From Hydrogenophaga intermedia (GTDB lineage Bacteria; Pseudomonadota; Gammaproteobacteria; Burkholderiales; Burkholderiaceae_C), in NCBI RefSeq assembly GCF_023715105.1, contig NZ_JAMBNO010000009.1, positions 124,001 through 188,000 on the forward strand: a DNA stretch of 64,000 nt, read 5' to 3'. A program made the translations under genes and the position numbers. The notes under the pieces were generated by a model. That model ran no database searches. It was not told the origin of the DNA and was given only the letters and a program-made list of their open reading frames with translations. This document shows positions 48,311 through 58,374 of the stretch, piece by piece. The stretch's first letter is position 1. Each line of letters begins with the position of its first letter.

Positions 48311-49200
48311 CAATCCTCCGGCGGCTGGATGGGCACGGGTCGGTTGCGCACGGTGCGCCAGCCGCTCACGGCGCCGCACAGCACGATGAGTGCGATGCCC
48401 GTCATCTCGATCGACCCGGGCGTGTGATCGAAGACGACCCAGCCCAGCAGCATGGCGAAGGCGATCTGCGCGTAGAGGTAGGGCGCGATCGTGGAGGCGG
48501 GTGCGCGCTGGTAGGCGAAGATGAAGAGCAGGTGGCCCACGGTACCCGCCACGCCAACCAGCACCAGCAGGGCCAGCGTGCGGCCATCGGGGATGGCCTG
48601 CCACACGAAGGGCAGCAGTGCGCTGGCCACCAGCGCGCCGACCCAACCGGTGTAGAGGTGCATGGTCAACGGGTCCTCGGTGCGTGCCATCTTTGCGGTG
48701 AGGATCTGGAAGCACGCGGCGAGAAACACCATGGCCAGTGGAAGCAGGCCTGCCCAGCCAATGTCGCTGCCCACCGGGCGCACCACCAGCAGCGCACCGG
48801 CGAAGCCGCCGATCACCAGCAGCCATTGCCAGGCCGTGACGCGCTCGTCCAGCAACGTGGCACCGAGCAGGGTGACGGCCAGCGGCGTGACCATGAGGAT
48901 GGCGGTGAACTCGCCCACGGGCATGCGCTGCAGGGCGATGAAGCCCAGCAGGCTCAGCGACAGCAGCAACACGCCGCGCAGCAACTGAAAGCGCGGATGC
49001 GCGGTGCGCAACGCCGCGCGACCACGGCGCGGCAGCAGCCAGGCCGTCATGGCCAGCGCGTGAAACAGGTAGCGGAACCAGATCACGAGCAGCACGGACA
49101 CCACCGCGCCCACGGTCTTCACGGTGGTGTCGAGTACCGCGAAGCAGGCGGTGGCCGCGACCGCCAGCCCGATACCCGTGAGCGATCGCTGGTGCACCAC
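48310..49200 (-). CDS. EamA/DMT family transporter, copy 1
   Basis: This 296-residue inner-membrane protein has about ten hydrophobic segments in two EamA repeats (GIGLAVAATACFAVLDTTVKTVGAVVS at the start; FQILTAKMARTEDPLTMHLYTGWVGALVAS at the repeat boundary). It starts with GTG directly after the stop of copy 2 (TGA-GTG). The substrate, an exported metabolite in this family, is unknown. It closely resembles the upstream gene, so the pair is a tandem duplication. It overlaps yciO by 1 base at the stop. Confidence 0.9.
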   Translation of the reverse strand: MVHQRSLTGIGLAVAATACFAVLDTTVKTVGAVVSVLLVIWFRYLFHALAMTAWLLPRRGRAALRTAHPRFQLLRGVLLLSLSLLGFIALQRMPVGEFTAILMVTPLAVTLLGATLLDERVTAWQWLLVIGGFAGALLVVRPVGSDIGWAGLLPLAMVFLAACFQILTAKMARTEDPLTMHLYTGWVGALVASALLPFVWQAIPDGRTLALLVLVGVAGTVGHLLFIFAYQRAPASTIAPYLYAQIAFAMLLGWVVFDHTPGSIEMTGIALIVLCGAVSGWRTVRNRPVPIQPPED

Positions 49201-50106
49201 TCAGGCCTCCGGCGGCTGGATGGGCAGGCGCTGCTCGCGCGCCGTGATCCAGCTCGCGGTGGCGCCGCACAGCACGATGAGCGTGATACCGGCGAGCTCC
49301 AGCCCACCGGGCACGTGGTCGTACACCACCCAGCCGCAGAACATCGCGAAGGCGATCTGCGTGTACAGGTAGGGCGAAAGCGTGGACGCCGGTGCGCGCT
49401 GGAACGCCAGGATGAGCAGGAAATGCCCCACCGTGCCCATGAGCCCGATGAGGCACAGCTGCGCCAACGTGCGCGCGTCCGGCACCGCTTGCCACACCGC
49501 GGGCAACACCAGGCTGGCCACCAGCGCGCCCACCCAGCCGGTGTAGAAATGCATGGTCATCGGGTCTTCGGTGCGCGCCATCTTCGCGGTCAGGATCTGG
49601 AACCAGGCGTAGGCGAACACCATCACCAGCGGCAGCAGCGCGGCCCAGCCGATCAGTCCGCCACCCGGGCGCACCACCAGCAGCGCGCCCGCAAAGCCGC
49701 CCGTGACCAGCAACCAGCGCAGCGGGCGCACGCGCTCGCGCAGGAACAGCGCCGCCAGCAGCGTCACCGCCAGCGGCGTCACCATCACGATCGCGGTGAA
49801 TTCGCCCACCGGCATGTACTGGACAGCGAGGAACGACAGCGCGCTCACCGACAGCAACAGCACGCCGCGCAGCATCTGAAAGCGCGGGTGCTCGGTGCGC
49901 AGCAGGGAACGCCCACGCAGCGGCAGCATGATGGCCGTGACCGCCACCGCATGGAACACATAGCGAAACCACACCGCCAGCAACACCGACACCACGGCCC
50001 CGACCACCTTCACGGTGGTGTCAAGCACCGCGAAACACGCGGTGGCGGCGATCAGGAAGCCGATGCCGGCCAGTGCCTGGCCGGGGGCCGGCGCGCTCGC
50101 GCCCAT
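49201..50106 (-). CDS. EamA/DMT family transporter, copy 2
   Basis: The protein has 301 residues with the same two-repeat, ten-helix plan as the downstream copy. Shared blocks include TACFAVLDTTVK, VGAVVSVLL, MPVGEFTAI, MVTPLAVTLL and FQILTAKMARTEDP, so the pair clearly came from duplication. Differences are mostly in loops and in the C-terminal part. The ATG (50104-50106) overlaps the TGA of the PHP gene upstream. The same-strand run PHP, EamA, EamA, yciO, M50, trpS probably forms one unit. Confidence 0.9.
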   Translation of the reverse strand: MGASAPAPGQALAGIGFLIAATACFAVLDTTVKVVGAVVSVLLAVWFRYVFHAVAVTAIMLPLRGRSLLRTEHPRFQMLRGVLLLSVSALSFLAVQYMPVGEFTAIVMVTPLAVTLLAALFLRERVRPLRWLLVTGGFAGALLVVRPGGGLIGWAALLPLVMVFAYAWFQILTAKMARTEDPMTMHFYTGWVGALVASLVLPAVWQAVPDARTLAQLCLIGLMGTVGHFLLILAFQRAPASTLSPYLYTQIAFAMFCGWVVYDHVPGGLELAGITLIVLCGATASWITAREQRLPIQPPEA

Positions 50107-50960
50107 CAATGCACCCGCTCGGCGAGCAGCGTCCACACCGGCGTCACGCTGCCGGGCAGGTCGGGCAGCTGGCCGAGGTCGGTGTGGCTTTCGTCCGGGC
50201 TGTGGAAATCGCTGCCGCGCGAGGCGGCCAGGCCGAACTCGGTGCAGAAGCCGGCGTATTTGGCGTATTCGGCCTGGCTGTGGGCACCTGTCACCACCTC
50301 CACCGCCTGGCCACCGTGCTGCTTGAACTCGGTGAACAGCGCGTATTCCTCGGTGGCGGTGAACTTGTAGCGCCCCGGGTGGGCGATCACGGACACGCCG
50401 CCGGCGCCGGTGATCCAGCGCACCGCGTCGCCCAGTGCGGCCCAGCGGTGCGGCACGAAGCCGGGCTTGCCTTCGGTCAGGTACTTGCGGAACACCTCGG
50501 GGACGTCCTTGCACACGCCGCTGTCCACCAGATGGCGCGCGAAGTGTGAGCGCGAGATCAGGTCCGGGTTGCCCACGTAGCGCAGCGCGCCCTCGAACGC
50601 GCCCTTGATGCCCACCTGCGCCAGACCATCGGCCATTTCCCGCGCGCGTTGCTCGCGCCCGCCGCGCGTGGCGCTCAGGCCGTCGCGCAGGGCCTGATCG
50701 TCCGGGTCCATGCCCAGACCCACGATGTGCACCGTGACACCAGCGAAGGTGACGGAGATCTCCGCACCGGTGACGTAGGGCAGGCCGAGTGCGCGCGCTG
50801 CGGCGATGGCGCGGTGCTGGCCGCTGACCTCGTCGTGGTCGGTGAGTGACCACAACTCCACCCCGTTGGCCTTGGCGCGCGCGGCCAGGGCCTCGGGTTC
50901 CAGGGTGCCGTCGGAGACGGTGGAGTGGCAGTGCAGGTCGGCGTTGAGCAAAGGGTTCAC
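50106..50960 (-). CDS. PHP-domain phosphoesterase (YciV/RNase AM type)
   Basis: This 284-residue metal-dependent phosphoesterase has PHP motifs in order: DLHCHSTVSDGTL near residue 8, SLTDHDEVSG, GAEISVTFAGVTVHIVGLG, VIAHPGRY and GSDFHSPDE. Members act as 3',5'-nucleoside bisphosphate phosphatase or, in E. coli, as RNase AM, which trims rRNA 5' ends. The activity here is not known. The start is a GTG (50958-50960). Its synteny with yciO is shared with E. coli. Confidence 0.9.
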   Translation of the reverse strand: MNPLLNADLHCHSTVSDGTLEPEALAARAKANGVELWSLTDHDEVSGQHRAIAAARALGLPYVTGAEISVTFAGVTVHIVGLGMDPDDQALRDGLSATRGGREQRAREMADGLAQVGIKGAFEGALRYVGNPDLISRSHFARHLVDSGVCKDVPEVFRKYLTEGKPGFVPHRWAALGDAVRWITGAGGVSVIAHPGRYKFTATEEYALFTEFKQHGGQAVEVVTGAHSQAEYAKYAGFCTEFGLAASRGSDFHSPDESHTDLGQLPDLPGSVTPVWTLLAERVH

Positions 50961-51014
50961 ACCGCCGATTTTAGGTGGCGGGGGTATTTCCTGCTGACGG
51001 CATGCCGGGCCGCT

Positions 51015-53786
51015 TCAGCCCGTGTTGCGCAATCCCGCCGCAATGCCGTTGATGGCGATGTGGATGCCGCGGCGCAGCTTGCCGTCGGTGTCGTGCGCAA
51101 GCGCACCCGCGCGGTGGCGACGGATGAGCTCGACCTGCAGGTGGTGCAGCGGATCGATATAGGGGAAGCGGTGCTCGATCGAGCGGCGCAAGGCGGCGTT
51201 GCCGGCCAGCCGCTCGGCCTCGCCGGTGATCAGCGAGAGCGCGTCCACGGTGCGCTGCCACTCGGCCTCGATGGCCGCGAACACCTTGCGGCGCAGGGTC
51301 TTGTCTTCCACCAGTTCGGCGTACAGCGAGGCCAGCGCCATGTCGCTCTTGGCGAGCACCATGTCCATGTTGGAGAGCAGGGTGTTGAAGAAAGGCCAGT
51401 CGCGGTGCATGCGCTTGAGCAGCGCGGCGTGCTTCGGGTCCTGCGCCACAAAGGCCTGCACCGCCGAGCCGAAGCCGTACCAGCCCGGCAGCGTGAGGCG
51501 GCACTGGCCCCAGCTGAACCCCCAGGGAATGGCGCGCAGGTCCTCGATACGGCCGGTGGCCTTGCGGCTCGCGGGGCGCGAGCCGATGTTGAGCTCGGCG
51601 ATCTCGCGGATCGGCGTCGCACCGAAGAAGTACTCGGCAAAGCGCGGCGTGTCGTACACCAGTGCCCGGTAGGCTGCCATGCTGGAACGCGAGAGCGCTT
51701 CGGCCGCTTTCAGGAACGCCGCTGCGGCCTCCTTCGTGGGCTGCAGCAGCGTGGCTTCCAGCGTGGCCGCCACCAGGGTTTCGAGGTTGCGGCGGCCGAT
51801 CTCGGGGTTGGCGTACTTGGCGCCGATCACCTCGCCCTGCTCGGTGAGGCGGATCTGCCCGCGCACCGTGCCCGGCGGTTGCGCGAGGATGGCCTGGTAG
51901 CTCGGCCCGCCACCGCGGCCCACGGTGCCGCCGCGGCCGTGGAACATGCGAAGTTCGATGGGCGCAAGCTCCTCGAACAGTTTCACCAGCGCGGTCTCGG
52001 CGCGGTAGAGCTCCCAGTTGCTCGTGAAGATGCCACCGTCCTTGTTGCTGTCGGAGTAGCCGAGCATCACGTCCTGCTCGCCATAGCCATCGGCCGCGCC
52101 GCGCTGCACCATGGCGCGCACCCCGGGCAGTGCGTAGTAATCGCGAAGAATGGGCGCCGCGTTGCGCAGGTCTTCGATGGTTTCGAACAGCGGCACGACG
52201 ATCAGGTCGGCCACCGCGTCCTGCGAAAGCGTGCCGCGCACCAGACCGGCTTCCTTTTGCAGCAGCAGCACTTCGAGCAGGTCGCTCACGCTCTCGGTGT
52301 GGCTGATGATGGCGTGTCGGATGGCCACGTTGCCGAAGCGCGCGCGGCCCAGGCGTGCGGCGTCAAAGATCGCGAGTTCGCCCTGCGCGTGTTCGCTGTA
52401 GGTGGCGCCGGGCACGCGCAGCGGGCGCACATCATCGAGCGCGCGCAGCAGCACGGTACGTTTGGTTGCTTCATCGAGCGCGCTGTAGTCGGGCTCCACG
52501 CGCGCCACGGCCAGCAGCTCGGCCACCACGCGCTCGTGCTGGTCGGAGCTCTGGCGAAGGTCGACGGTGGCGAGGTGAAAACCGAACACCTCGATCGCGC
52601 GGATCAGCGGGCGCAGTCGCGCGTCGACCAGCGCCGCGCCATGGTTCGCCAGCAGCGAAGCTTCGATGGTGCGCAGGTCGGCCAGCAGTTCGTCGGCGCT
52701 GGCATAGGGGTCTTGCGGTGCCACTGCATGGCGCGCGGCCTCGCCGCCCGTGAGGGCCTTGAGCGTGGCCGCCAGGCGCGCGTACATGCCGGTGAGGGCA
52801 CGCCGGTAGGGCTCGTCCTGGCGGTGCGCATTGGTGTCGGGCGAGCGCTCGGCCAGCGCCTGCATCGCCGGGCTCACGCTCACCAGCATGCCGGACATCG
52901 ACAGCTCGCCACCCAGCAGGTGCAGTTGCGTGAGATGGTGCCGCAGCGCGAGGTCGCCTTGACGCTGCAGCGCGAGCTCCAGCGTGGCTGCCGTGACGTT
53001 GGGGTTGCCGTCGCGGTCGCCGCCGATCCACTGGCCCATGCGCAGGAACGGCGCCACCGGTTGGCCCAACCCGGCTTCGAGCTCGGCGTACAGACGCGGA
53101 ATCTGCGTGAGGAAGGTGCTCTCGTAGTAGCTCAGCGCGTTCTCGATCTCGTCGGCCACGCTGAGCTTGGTGAAGCGCAGCAGCCGCGTCTGCCACAACT
53201 GCGTGACGCGCGCGCGCATCTGCGTTTCGATGTGCGCCTGCTCGCGCGGCAGCGCGGCGTCGCGCTCGGTGAGCCAGCGCGCGATGTCACGCTCGGCATC
53301 GAGGATGCTCTTGCGCTGCACTTCGGTGGGGTGGGCGGTGAGCACCGGCGAGAGGTGGGCTGCCGCCAGCGTGCGCGCGACCGTGTCCGGCGTCAGGCCA
53401 GCCTGCTGCAGGCGCTGCAGGGTCAGGGCCAGACTGCCGGTCTGCAGAGCGCCAGCGCGCTCGTGCACCGCGCGGCGGCGGATGTGGTGGCGGTCCTCGG
53501 CCAGGTTGGCCAGGTGGCTGAAGTAGGTGAAGGCGCGGATCACGCTGACCGTCTGGTCGGCGCTGAGCGTCTTGAGCAGGCGCTTGAGTGCCTGGTCGGC
53601 CGCGCGATCGGCATTGCGGCGAAACGCCACCGACAGTTGCCGGATGCGCTCGACGAGTTCGTATGCCGCAGCACCTTCCTGCTCGCGGATCACGTCGCCC
53701 AGGATGCGCCCGAGCAGGCGGATGTCGTCGATGAGGGGTTGATCCTTGTCGTCGCGGCGCGCAGCGCCCGGGGTCGATCGGCTCAT
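51015..53786 (-). CDS. ppc: Phosphoenolpyruvate carboxylase
   Basis: This 923-residue enzyme carboxylates PEP to oxaloacetate to refill the TCA cycle. Signature sites are visible: [16 protein letters not shown] with the catalytic histidine near residue 155, [38 protein letters not shown], and the C-terminal [13 protein letters not shown]. The start [16 protein letters not shown] at 53786 is the family-like N-terminus. It lies divergent from hemC with 178 bases between, which include a 10-bp palindrome ATGCTAGCAT at 53845-53854. Confidence 0.97.
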   Translation of the reverse strand: MSRSTPGAARRDDKDQPLIDDIRLLGRILGDVIREQEGAAAYELVERIRQLSVAFRRNADRAADQALKRLLKTLSADQTVSVIRAFTYFSHLANLAEDRHHIRRRAVHERAGALQTGSLALTLQRLQQAGLTPDTVARTLAAAHLSPVLTAHPTEVQRKSILDAERDIARWLTERDAALPREQAHIETQMRARVTQLWQTRLLRFTKLSVADEIENALSYYESTFLTQIPRLYAELEAGLGQPVAPFLRMGQWIGGDRDGNPNVTAATLELALQRQGDLALRHHLTQLHLLGGELSMSGMLVSVSPAMQALAERSPDTNAHRQDEPYRRALTGMYARLAATLKALTGGEAARHAVAPQDPYASADELLADLRTIEASLLANHGAALVDARLRPLIRAIEVFGFHLATVDLRQSSDQHERVVAELLAVARVEPDYSALDEATKRTVLLRALDDVRPLRVPGATYSEHAQGELAIFDAARLGRARFGNVAIRHAIISHTESVSDLLEVLLLQKEAGLVRGTLSQDAVADLIVVPLFETIEDLRNAAPILRDYYALPGVRAMVQRGAADGYGEQDVMLGYSDSNKDGGIFTSNWELYRAETALVKLFEELAPIELRMFHGRGGTVGRGGGPSYQAILAQPPGTVRGQIRLTEQGEVIGAKYANPEIGRRNLETLVAATLEATLLQPTKEAAAAFLKAAEALSRSSMAAYRALVYDTPRFAEYFFGATPIREIAELNIGSRPASRKATGRIEDLRAIPWGFSWGQCRLTLPGWYGFGSAVQAFVAQDPKHAALLKRMHRDWPFFNTLLSNMDMVLAKSDMALASLYAELVEDKTLRRKVFAAIEAEWQRTVDALSLITGEAERLAGNAALRRSIEHRFPYIDPLHHLQVELIRRHRAGALAHDTDGKLRRGIHIAINGIAAGLRNTG

Positions 53787-53964
53787 GGCGAGGCGCGGCA
53801 GCGCGCGCAGGAGAGGGGCTGATGGGCAGGCAAGAGGCGGGGCCATGCTAGCATCGACCGAGACCCGGGCGGTTACGCAACGGGTACCGAACCGGGCGCC
53901 ACGTCAGTCGGGCGTCAGCCCCCCGCGCGGCTTGCCGCGACTTCGATTGCGAGTTCGATTGTCC

Positions 53965-54915
53965 ATGCCCCAGCCCTCACCCCAGGCCATCACCATTGCC
54001 ACCCGTGAAAGCCGCCTGGCCCTGTGGCAGGCCGAGCACGTGAAAGCCCTGCTCGAAGCGCGCGGGCATCGCGTGACGTTGCTGGGCATGACGACGCTGG
54101 GCGACCAGATCCTTGACCGCACCTTGTCCAAGGTGGGGGGCAAGGGCTTGTTCGTGAAAGAACTCGAACTCGCGCTCGAAGACGGTCGTGCCGACATCGC
54201 GGTGCACTCGCTCAAGGACGTGCCGATGGAACTGCCAGCCGGCTTCGCACTGGCTTGCGTGATGGAGCGTGAAGACCCGCGCGACGCATGGGTGTCGCCG
54301 CACTGCGAGGGCCTGGCCGATCTGCCGCCGAATGCGGTGGTGGGTACCTCCAGCCTGCGTCGCGTGGTGTTGCTGCGCGACGCCCTGCGCGCGCTGGGCC
54401 GCCACGACGTTCGCATAGAGCCGCTGCGCGGCAACCTGGACACGCGGCTGCGCAAGCTCGACGAAGGCCAGTACCACGCCATCGTTCTCGCGGCGGCAGG
54501 CCTCAAGCGGCTTGGCCTGTCGGCACGCATCCGTTCTGTCTTCGAACCCGAGCAGTCGTTGCCGGCCGCCGGGCAGGGCGCCCTGGGCATCGAGGTGCGG
54601 GCCGACCGTGCCGATCTCATCGAGGCGCTGCGCCCACTCGCGCACCAGGCCACCTGGTTGCGCGTGGCCGCCGAGCGCACGGTGTCGCGGGCCATGGGGG
54701 GTAGCTGTTCCATGCCGCTGGCGGCGCACGCCGACTGGTTGGGCGAGCGCCTGCGCCTGCGCGCCGCCTGGGGTGAGCCCGAGGGCAGTGCGCCCCTGGT
54801 GCGCGCCGAATCGGTGGTCGAGGTCAGCGATCTTGCGGCCGCCGAAGCCCTGGGCGCGCGTGTGGCCGCCGCACTGCGCGAGGGCGGTGCCCACGCGAGC
54901 GCACAGGAGGTCTGA
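53965..54915 (+). CDS. hemC: Hydroxymethylbilane synthase (porphobilinogen deaminase)
   Basis: This 316-residue enzyme joins four porphobilinogens for haem synthesis. Family motifs are [68 protein letters not shown], and the dipyrromethane-cofactor cysteine in [12 protein letters not shown]. Length is normal. It heads the hemC-hemD-hemX-hemY run and is divergent from ppc. The start at 53965 fits the family; a longer frame back to 53746 overlaps ppc. Confidence 0.97.
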   Translation: MPQPSPQAITIATRESRLALWQAEHVKALLEARGHRVTLLGMTTLGDQILDRTLSKVGGKGLFVKELELALEDGRADIAVHSLKDVPMELPAGFALACVMEREDPRDAWVSPHCEGLADLPPNAVVGTSSLRRVVLLRDALRALGRHDVRIEPLRGNLDTRLRKLDEGQYHAIVLAAAGLKRLGLSARIRSVFEPEQSLPAAGQGALGIEVRADRADLIEALRPLAHQATWLRVAAERTVSRAMGGSCSMPLAAHADWLGERLRLRAAWGEPEGSAPLVRAESVVEVSDLAAAEALGARVAAALREGGAHASAQEV

Positions 54916-54918
54916 GCC

Positions 54919-55830
54919 GTGGACCCCCTGCACAACGGCCAGCCCGAGGCGGGGCCGGGCGTGCGAATGGTCTTGCCCGGTGAGGCGTCGACGGGCTCAC
55001 CGCCGGACACAGCCCCGACGTCCTCGCGAGTACAGCGCGTTGTGATCACACGGCCCGAGCCCGACGCCACGCGTTGGGTGCAGGCCCTGCGCGAGCGCGG
55101 CTGGCCCGCGGAGGCCTGGCCGTTGCTGCGCATCGCCGAACCGCAGAGTGCGGCCGAACGCGAGCGGCTGGCGCACTGGCGCGAGGCCTGGCCGACGCAA
55201 GACGCGCTGATGTTCGTGAGCGCGGCCGCGGTACAATGTTTCTTCGCCGAGCCGGTGTCGCCAGGCCCCGGGCAAACGCGCTTCTGGGCGCCAGGCCCGG
55301 GCACGGCGCGTGCGCTGTCCCAAGCCCTGTGGTCGCTGGGAATCGGCAGCGAACGCATCGACGCACCACCGCGCGACGCTGCGCAGTTCGACTCGGAACA
55401 CCTTTGGCCGGTGGTGGCGTCGCAGTTGGCGCCGGGGCGTCGCGTGCTGGTGGTGCGTGGTGCGTCCGAGGGGAGCGAGGGCAGCCTTCCCGGGCAAGGC
55501 CGCGAGTGGTTGATCGAGCGTTGCCGCGCGGCCGGCGCCGAGGTGCAGGCCTGCGTGGCTTACCGGCGCGAGCGCGTGGTGCCAGCCGGGGCCGATCTGC
55601 TGCGGTTGCCTCAGTGCGTGGGCGAGGGCCAGGTGTGGGTGCTCAGCAGCAGCGAGGCGCTGCAATCACTGCAAGGGGTGTGGCCGGCGGGCGCACGGGC
55701 CGTGGCACTGGCCACGCACCCCCGCATCGCGCAGGCCGCACTGGCGCTGGGTTTTGCCGAGGTCATCACCGCGCGTCCGGCCCTGGCCGACGTGGTGCGC
55801 GCCCTAGAATCCTGGGCCAGCCCGTCATGA
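54919..55830 (+). CDS. hemD: Uroporphyrinogen-III synthase
   Basis: The protein has 303 residues. The conserved body starts at VVITRPEPDATRWVQALRERGW (about residue 41) and includes FVSAAAVQCFF, WAPGPGTARALSQAL, VLVVRGASEGSEG and the second-domain VWVLSSSEALQSL. It cyclises hydroxymethylbilane to uroporphyrinogen III. The 5' end is uncertain: a GTG at 54919 gives a leader of about 40 residues, and internal starts closer to VVITRP are possible. It is 3 bases after hemC and overlaps hemX by ATGA. Confidence 0.9.
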   Translation: MDPLHNGQPEAGPGVRMVLPGEASTGSPPDTAPTSSRVQRVVITRPEPDATRWVQALRERGWPAEAWPLLRIAEPQSAAERERLAHWREAWPTQDALMFVSAAAVQCFFAEPVSPGPGQTRFWAPGPGTARALSQALWSLGIGSERIDAPPRDAAQFDSEHLWPVVASQLAPGRRVLVVRGASEGSEGSLPGQGREWLIERCRAAGAEVQACVAYRRERVVPAGADLLRLPQCVGEGQVWVLSSSEALQSLQGVWPAGARAVALATHPRIAQAALALGFAEVITARPALADVVRALESWASPS

Positions 55831-56984
55831 ACACCGTCACGCCCGCATCGTCCGCCGCCAACGAGCCGCCCGCATCGCCCGAGCAGGCCAGGGTCGCATC
55901 GACCACGGCTGCGCCCGGCGCCTCCCCGACGCCGCGCGCGGGCAACGGTCTCGTGCTGTTGGCCCTGGCCCTGGCGGTGGTGGCCCTGGTGCTGTGCGGC
56001 CTGATGTGGCAACGCCTGGCTTTCACGCAGGAGGAGCTGGCGAAGCGCGCGCGCGACACCGAGGCCCAGGTGGTCGAGGCACGCACCCTGGCTGCCCAGG
56101 CCGAAGCGCTGACGCAGGAGCTGCAGGCCCGCCTGGGTGTGGCCGAGGTGCGGCTGTCCGAAGTAAGCCTGCAGCGCAGCCAGCTCGAGGAGCTCATGCT
56201 TTCGCTCTCGCGATCGCGCGACGACAACCTCGTGCAGGACCTGGAGGCCACGTTGCGCGTGGCCTTGCAGCAAGCACAACTCACCGGGAGCGCGCAACCG
56301 CTGGTGTCGGCCCTGCAGGCCGCCGAGCAACGCATCGCGCGGGCTGCGCAGCCTCGCCTGAACCCGGTGCAGCGCGCGATCGCCCGCGACATCGATCGCA
56401 TTCGCGGCGCGGCACTGGCCGATATCCCCGCACTCGCCGCCCAGCTCGACGAGCTCGTGCGGCAGGTGGACGCCTGGCCGGTGGCCAACGCCGTGGGTGT
56501 GAGCACCGAGGCCTCCGCACCGACGCGGCCCGACCCCGTGCAGCCGGCCCAGCCGGCCGTGCCACCCGAAGCCGATGGCGCGGCGCCCGGTGCTTGGCGC
56601 CAATGGGCAGCGCGCTGGAACGCCTGGTGGCGCAGCGCCATCGACCACAGCCTGCAGCAGGCGCGCGACCTGGTGCGCGTGAGCCGCATCGACCAGCCCG
56701 ACGCCGCCCTGCTGGCGCCCGAGCAAGCATTCTTCTTGCGCGAGAACCTCAAGCTGCAGTTGCTCAATGCACGCCTGGCGCTGCTGGCGCGGCAACTGCC
56801 CGCCAGCCAGGCCGATGTGCAGGCGGTCGAGAACAAGCTGCGCCGCTACTTCGACACGCGCTCGCCCGCGGTGGCCGGCGCGCTCACGAGCCTGGGCCGT
56901 CTGCGGCGCGACCTGGTCGCGCAAGACCTGCCGCGTCCCGACGAGACGCTGGCCGCGCTCGCGGCAGCGGCCGGGGGGCGCTGA
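55827..56984 (+). CDS. hemX: HemX-like membrane protein
   Basis: This 385-residue protein has a disordered Ala/Pro/Thr-rich start, one transmembrane helix (LVLLALALAVVALVLCGLMW, about 42-61), a coiled coil (about 65-130) and a HemX domain (ARDLVRVSRIDQPDAALLAPEQAFFLRENLKLQL). HemX proteins are often labelled uroporphyrinogen-III C-methyltransferase, but no SAM-binding methyltransferase domain is visible here. It sits between hemD and hemY and is presumed to aid tetrapyrrole synthesis at the membrane. Confidence 0.9.
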   Translation: MNTVTPASSAANEPPASPEQARVASTTAAPGASPTPRAGNGLVLLALALAVVALVLCGLMWQRLAFTQEELAKRARDTEAQVVEARTLAAQAEALTQELQARLGVAEVRLSEVSLQRSQLEELMLSLSRSRDDNLVQDLEATLRVALQQAQLTGSAQPLVSALQAAEQRIARAAQPRLNPVQRAIARDIDRIRGAALADIPALAAQLDELVRQVDAWPVANAVGVSTEASAPTRPDPVQPAQPAVPPEADGAAPGAWRQWAARWNAWWRSAIDHSLQQARDLVRVSRIDQPDAALLAPEQAFFLRENLKLQLLNARLALLARQLPASQADVQAVENKLRRYFDTRSPAVAGALTSLGRLRRDLVAQDLPRPDETLAALAAAAGGR

Positions 56985-58294
56985 TGCGCACGCGGCAACG
57001 CGGCGCAATGCGCAGCGTCTTCTGGCTGCTGGGGCTGGCCGCGCTGGCGGTGGCGCTGGCCCTGCTGGTGGGCAACAACCGCGCCACGGTCACGTTGTTC
57101 TGGCCGCCCTGGCGTTTCGACGTCTCCTTCAATTTCTTTGTCTTTGCGCTCATCGGCGGCTTCGTGCTCGTCTACGCCGCACTCCGGGCCCTGGCGGTGG
57201 TGCGTGAGCTGCCCACCCAGGCGCGGCGCTGGCGCAGCCAGCAGCTCGAACGTGCGGTGGTGGGCTGGGTGCTCGACGCGCTGGCCAATCAACTGGCCGG
57301 GCGCTTCGTGCGCGCGCAGGGCGCAGCGCAGAACGCGCTGGACCACCTGCGTGGTGGCAGCAGCCGCGACTGGCCACGCCGTGCCCAACTCGAAGCGCTG
57401 GCGCACCTGTTGGTGGCCGAGAGCGCGCACGCCCTGCAGAACCGAGCCAAACGTGACGAGCACCTGCAGGCCACACTCACTCCCGCGACGGCCAAGGCCT
57501 CGCCGGAGGTGGTTGAAGGCGCCTTGCTGCGGGCGGTGCGCTGGGCGGTGGAGGACCGCGACCCCGCGGCGGCGCGCAGCCGGTTGGCCGAACTGCCGCA
57601 AGGCGCGGCGCGACGCATCCAGGCCCTGCGCCTGCGCCTGCGCGTGGCCCGCCTGGGCGACGCCACGGCCGAGGCGCTGGAGACAGCGCGCCTGCTCGCC
57701 AAGCACCGCGCCTTCTCGCCCGAGGCGGCACGCAGCATCGTGCACGGACTGGCGCTCGATGCCCTGCGCGGCGCGCACGACCTTGCCCAGTTGCAGCGCG
57801 TCTGGGACGGTCTGGACGCCGGTGAGCGCATCACGCCCGGCGTGGCGTTGCTGGCCGCCGAACGCGCGCACGAGCTGCTCCCGGCCGAGGTGGGCGAACG
57901 TGATGCGCTGCAGGCGACCAACGCCGCGCGCGTGCGTGCCTGGCTCGAGCCGCTCTGGGACGATTTCGGTGCACTGGAGCCCGCACAACAGGCGCGCCTG
58001 GCACACGCTTTCGAACCCGAACTGATGCACCTTGACGCTGCCGGGCTGGCACGGCTGGAGCAATTGCAGCGCCAATGGCCGCAGAACGCCCACCTGCAAT
58101 ACCTGGCGGGGCAAGCCTGCCTTCATCGCCAGCTCTGGGGCAAGGCAGGGCAATTGCTGGGCCAGGCCCGCCATGGGCTCGTCGACCCGATGCTCAAGCG
58201 CCGCACCTGGCGCGCGCTGGCCAGGCTGGCCGAGGAACGCGGCGACAGCGTTTCCGCGCTCGAAGCCTGGAAGAACGCCGCGCGACTCGACTGA
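56984..58294 (+). CDS. hemY: HemY-like tetratricopeptide membrane protein
   Basis: The protein has 436 residues. Two hydrophobic helices (about 11-30 and 47-67) precede a HemY domain with TLFWPPWRFDVSFNFFVFALIGGFVL. A long helical TPR-like region follows (LEQLQRQWPQNAHLQYLAGQACLHRQLWGKA). It is not the protoporphyrinogen oxidase of the same name. Its exact role is unknown; it accompanies hemX in many proteobacteria. The start overlaps the hemX stop (TGATG), and a terminator follows. Confidence 0.9.
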   Translation: MRTRQRGAMRSVFWLLGLAALAVALALLVGNNRATVTLFWPPWRFDVSFNFFVFALIGGFVLVYAALRALAVVRELPTQARRWRSQQLERAVVGWVLDALANQLAGRFVRAQGAAQNALDHLRGGSSRDWPRRAQLEALAHLLVAESAHALQNRAKRDEHLQATLTPATAKASPEVVEGALLRAVRWAVEDRDPAAARSRLAELPQGAARRIQALRLRLRVARLGDATAEALETARLLAKHRAFSPEAARSIVHGLALDALRGAHDLAQLQRVWDGLDAGERITPGVALLAAERAHELLPAEVGERDALQATNAARVRAWLEPLWDDFGALEPAQQARLAHAFEPELMHLDAAGLARLEQLQRQWPQNAHLQYLAGQACLHRQLWGKAGQLLGQARHGLVDPMLKRRTWRALARLAEERGDSVSALEAWKNAARLD

Positions 58295-58316
58295 CGCTCT
58301 CGCGTACGTGAGCCAC

Positions 58317-58346
58317 AAAAAAGCCACCGCGGGCGGTGGCTTTTTT
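58317..58346. terminator. Bidirectional terminator between hemY and rne
   Basis: Six A, a GCCACCG/CGGTGGC stem and six T make an intrinsic terminator that works on either strand. It ends the hemCDXY run rightwards and the rne transcript leftwards; the rne stop is 29 bases away. Confidence 0.9.
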
Positions 58347-58374
58347 GATCCGGGGTACCGCTCGCGCGGCCGGG

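Noticed and set aside
50925-53822. A 965-codon open frame antisense to ppc
   Set aside because: It mirrors phosphoenolpyruvate carboxylase codon by codon. The composition is not that of a real protein and no start signal is seen.
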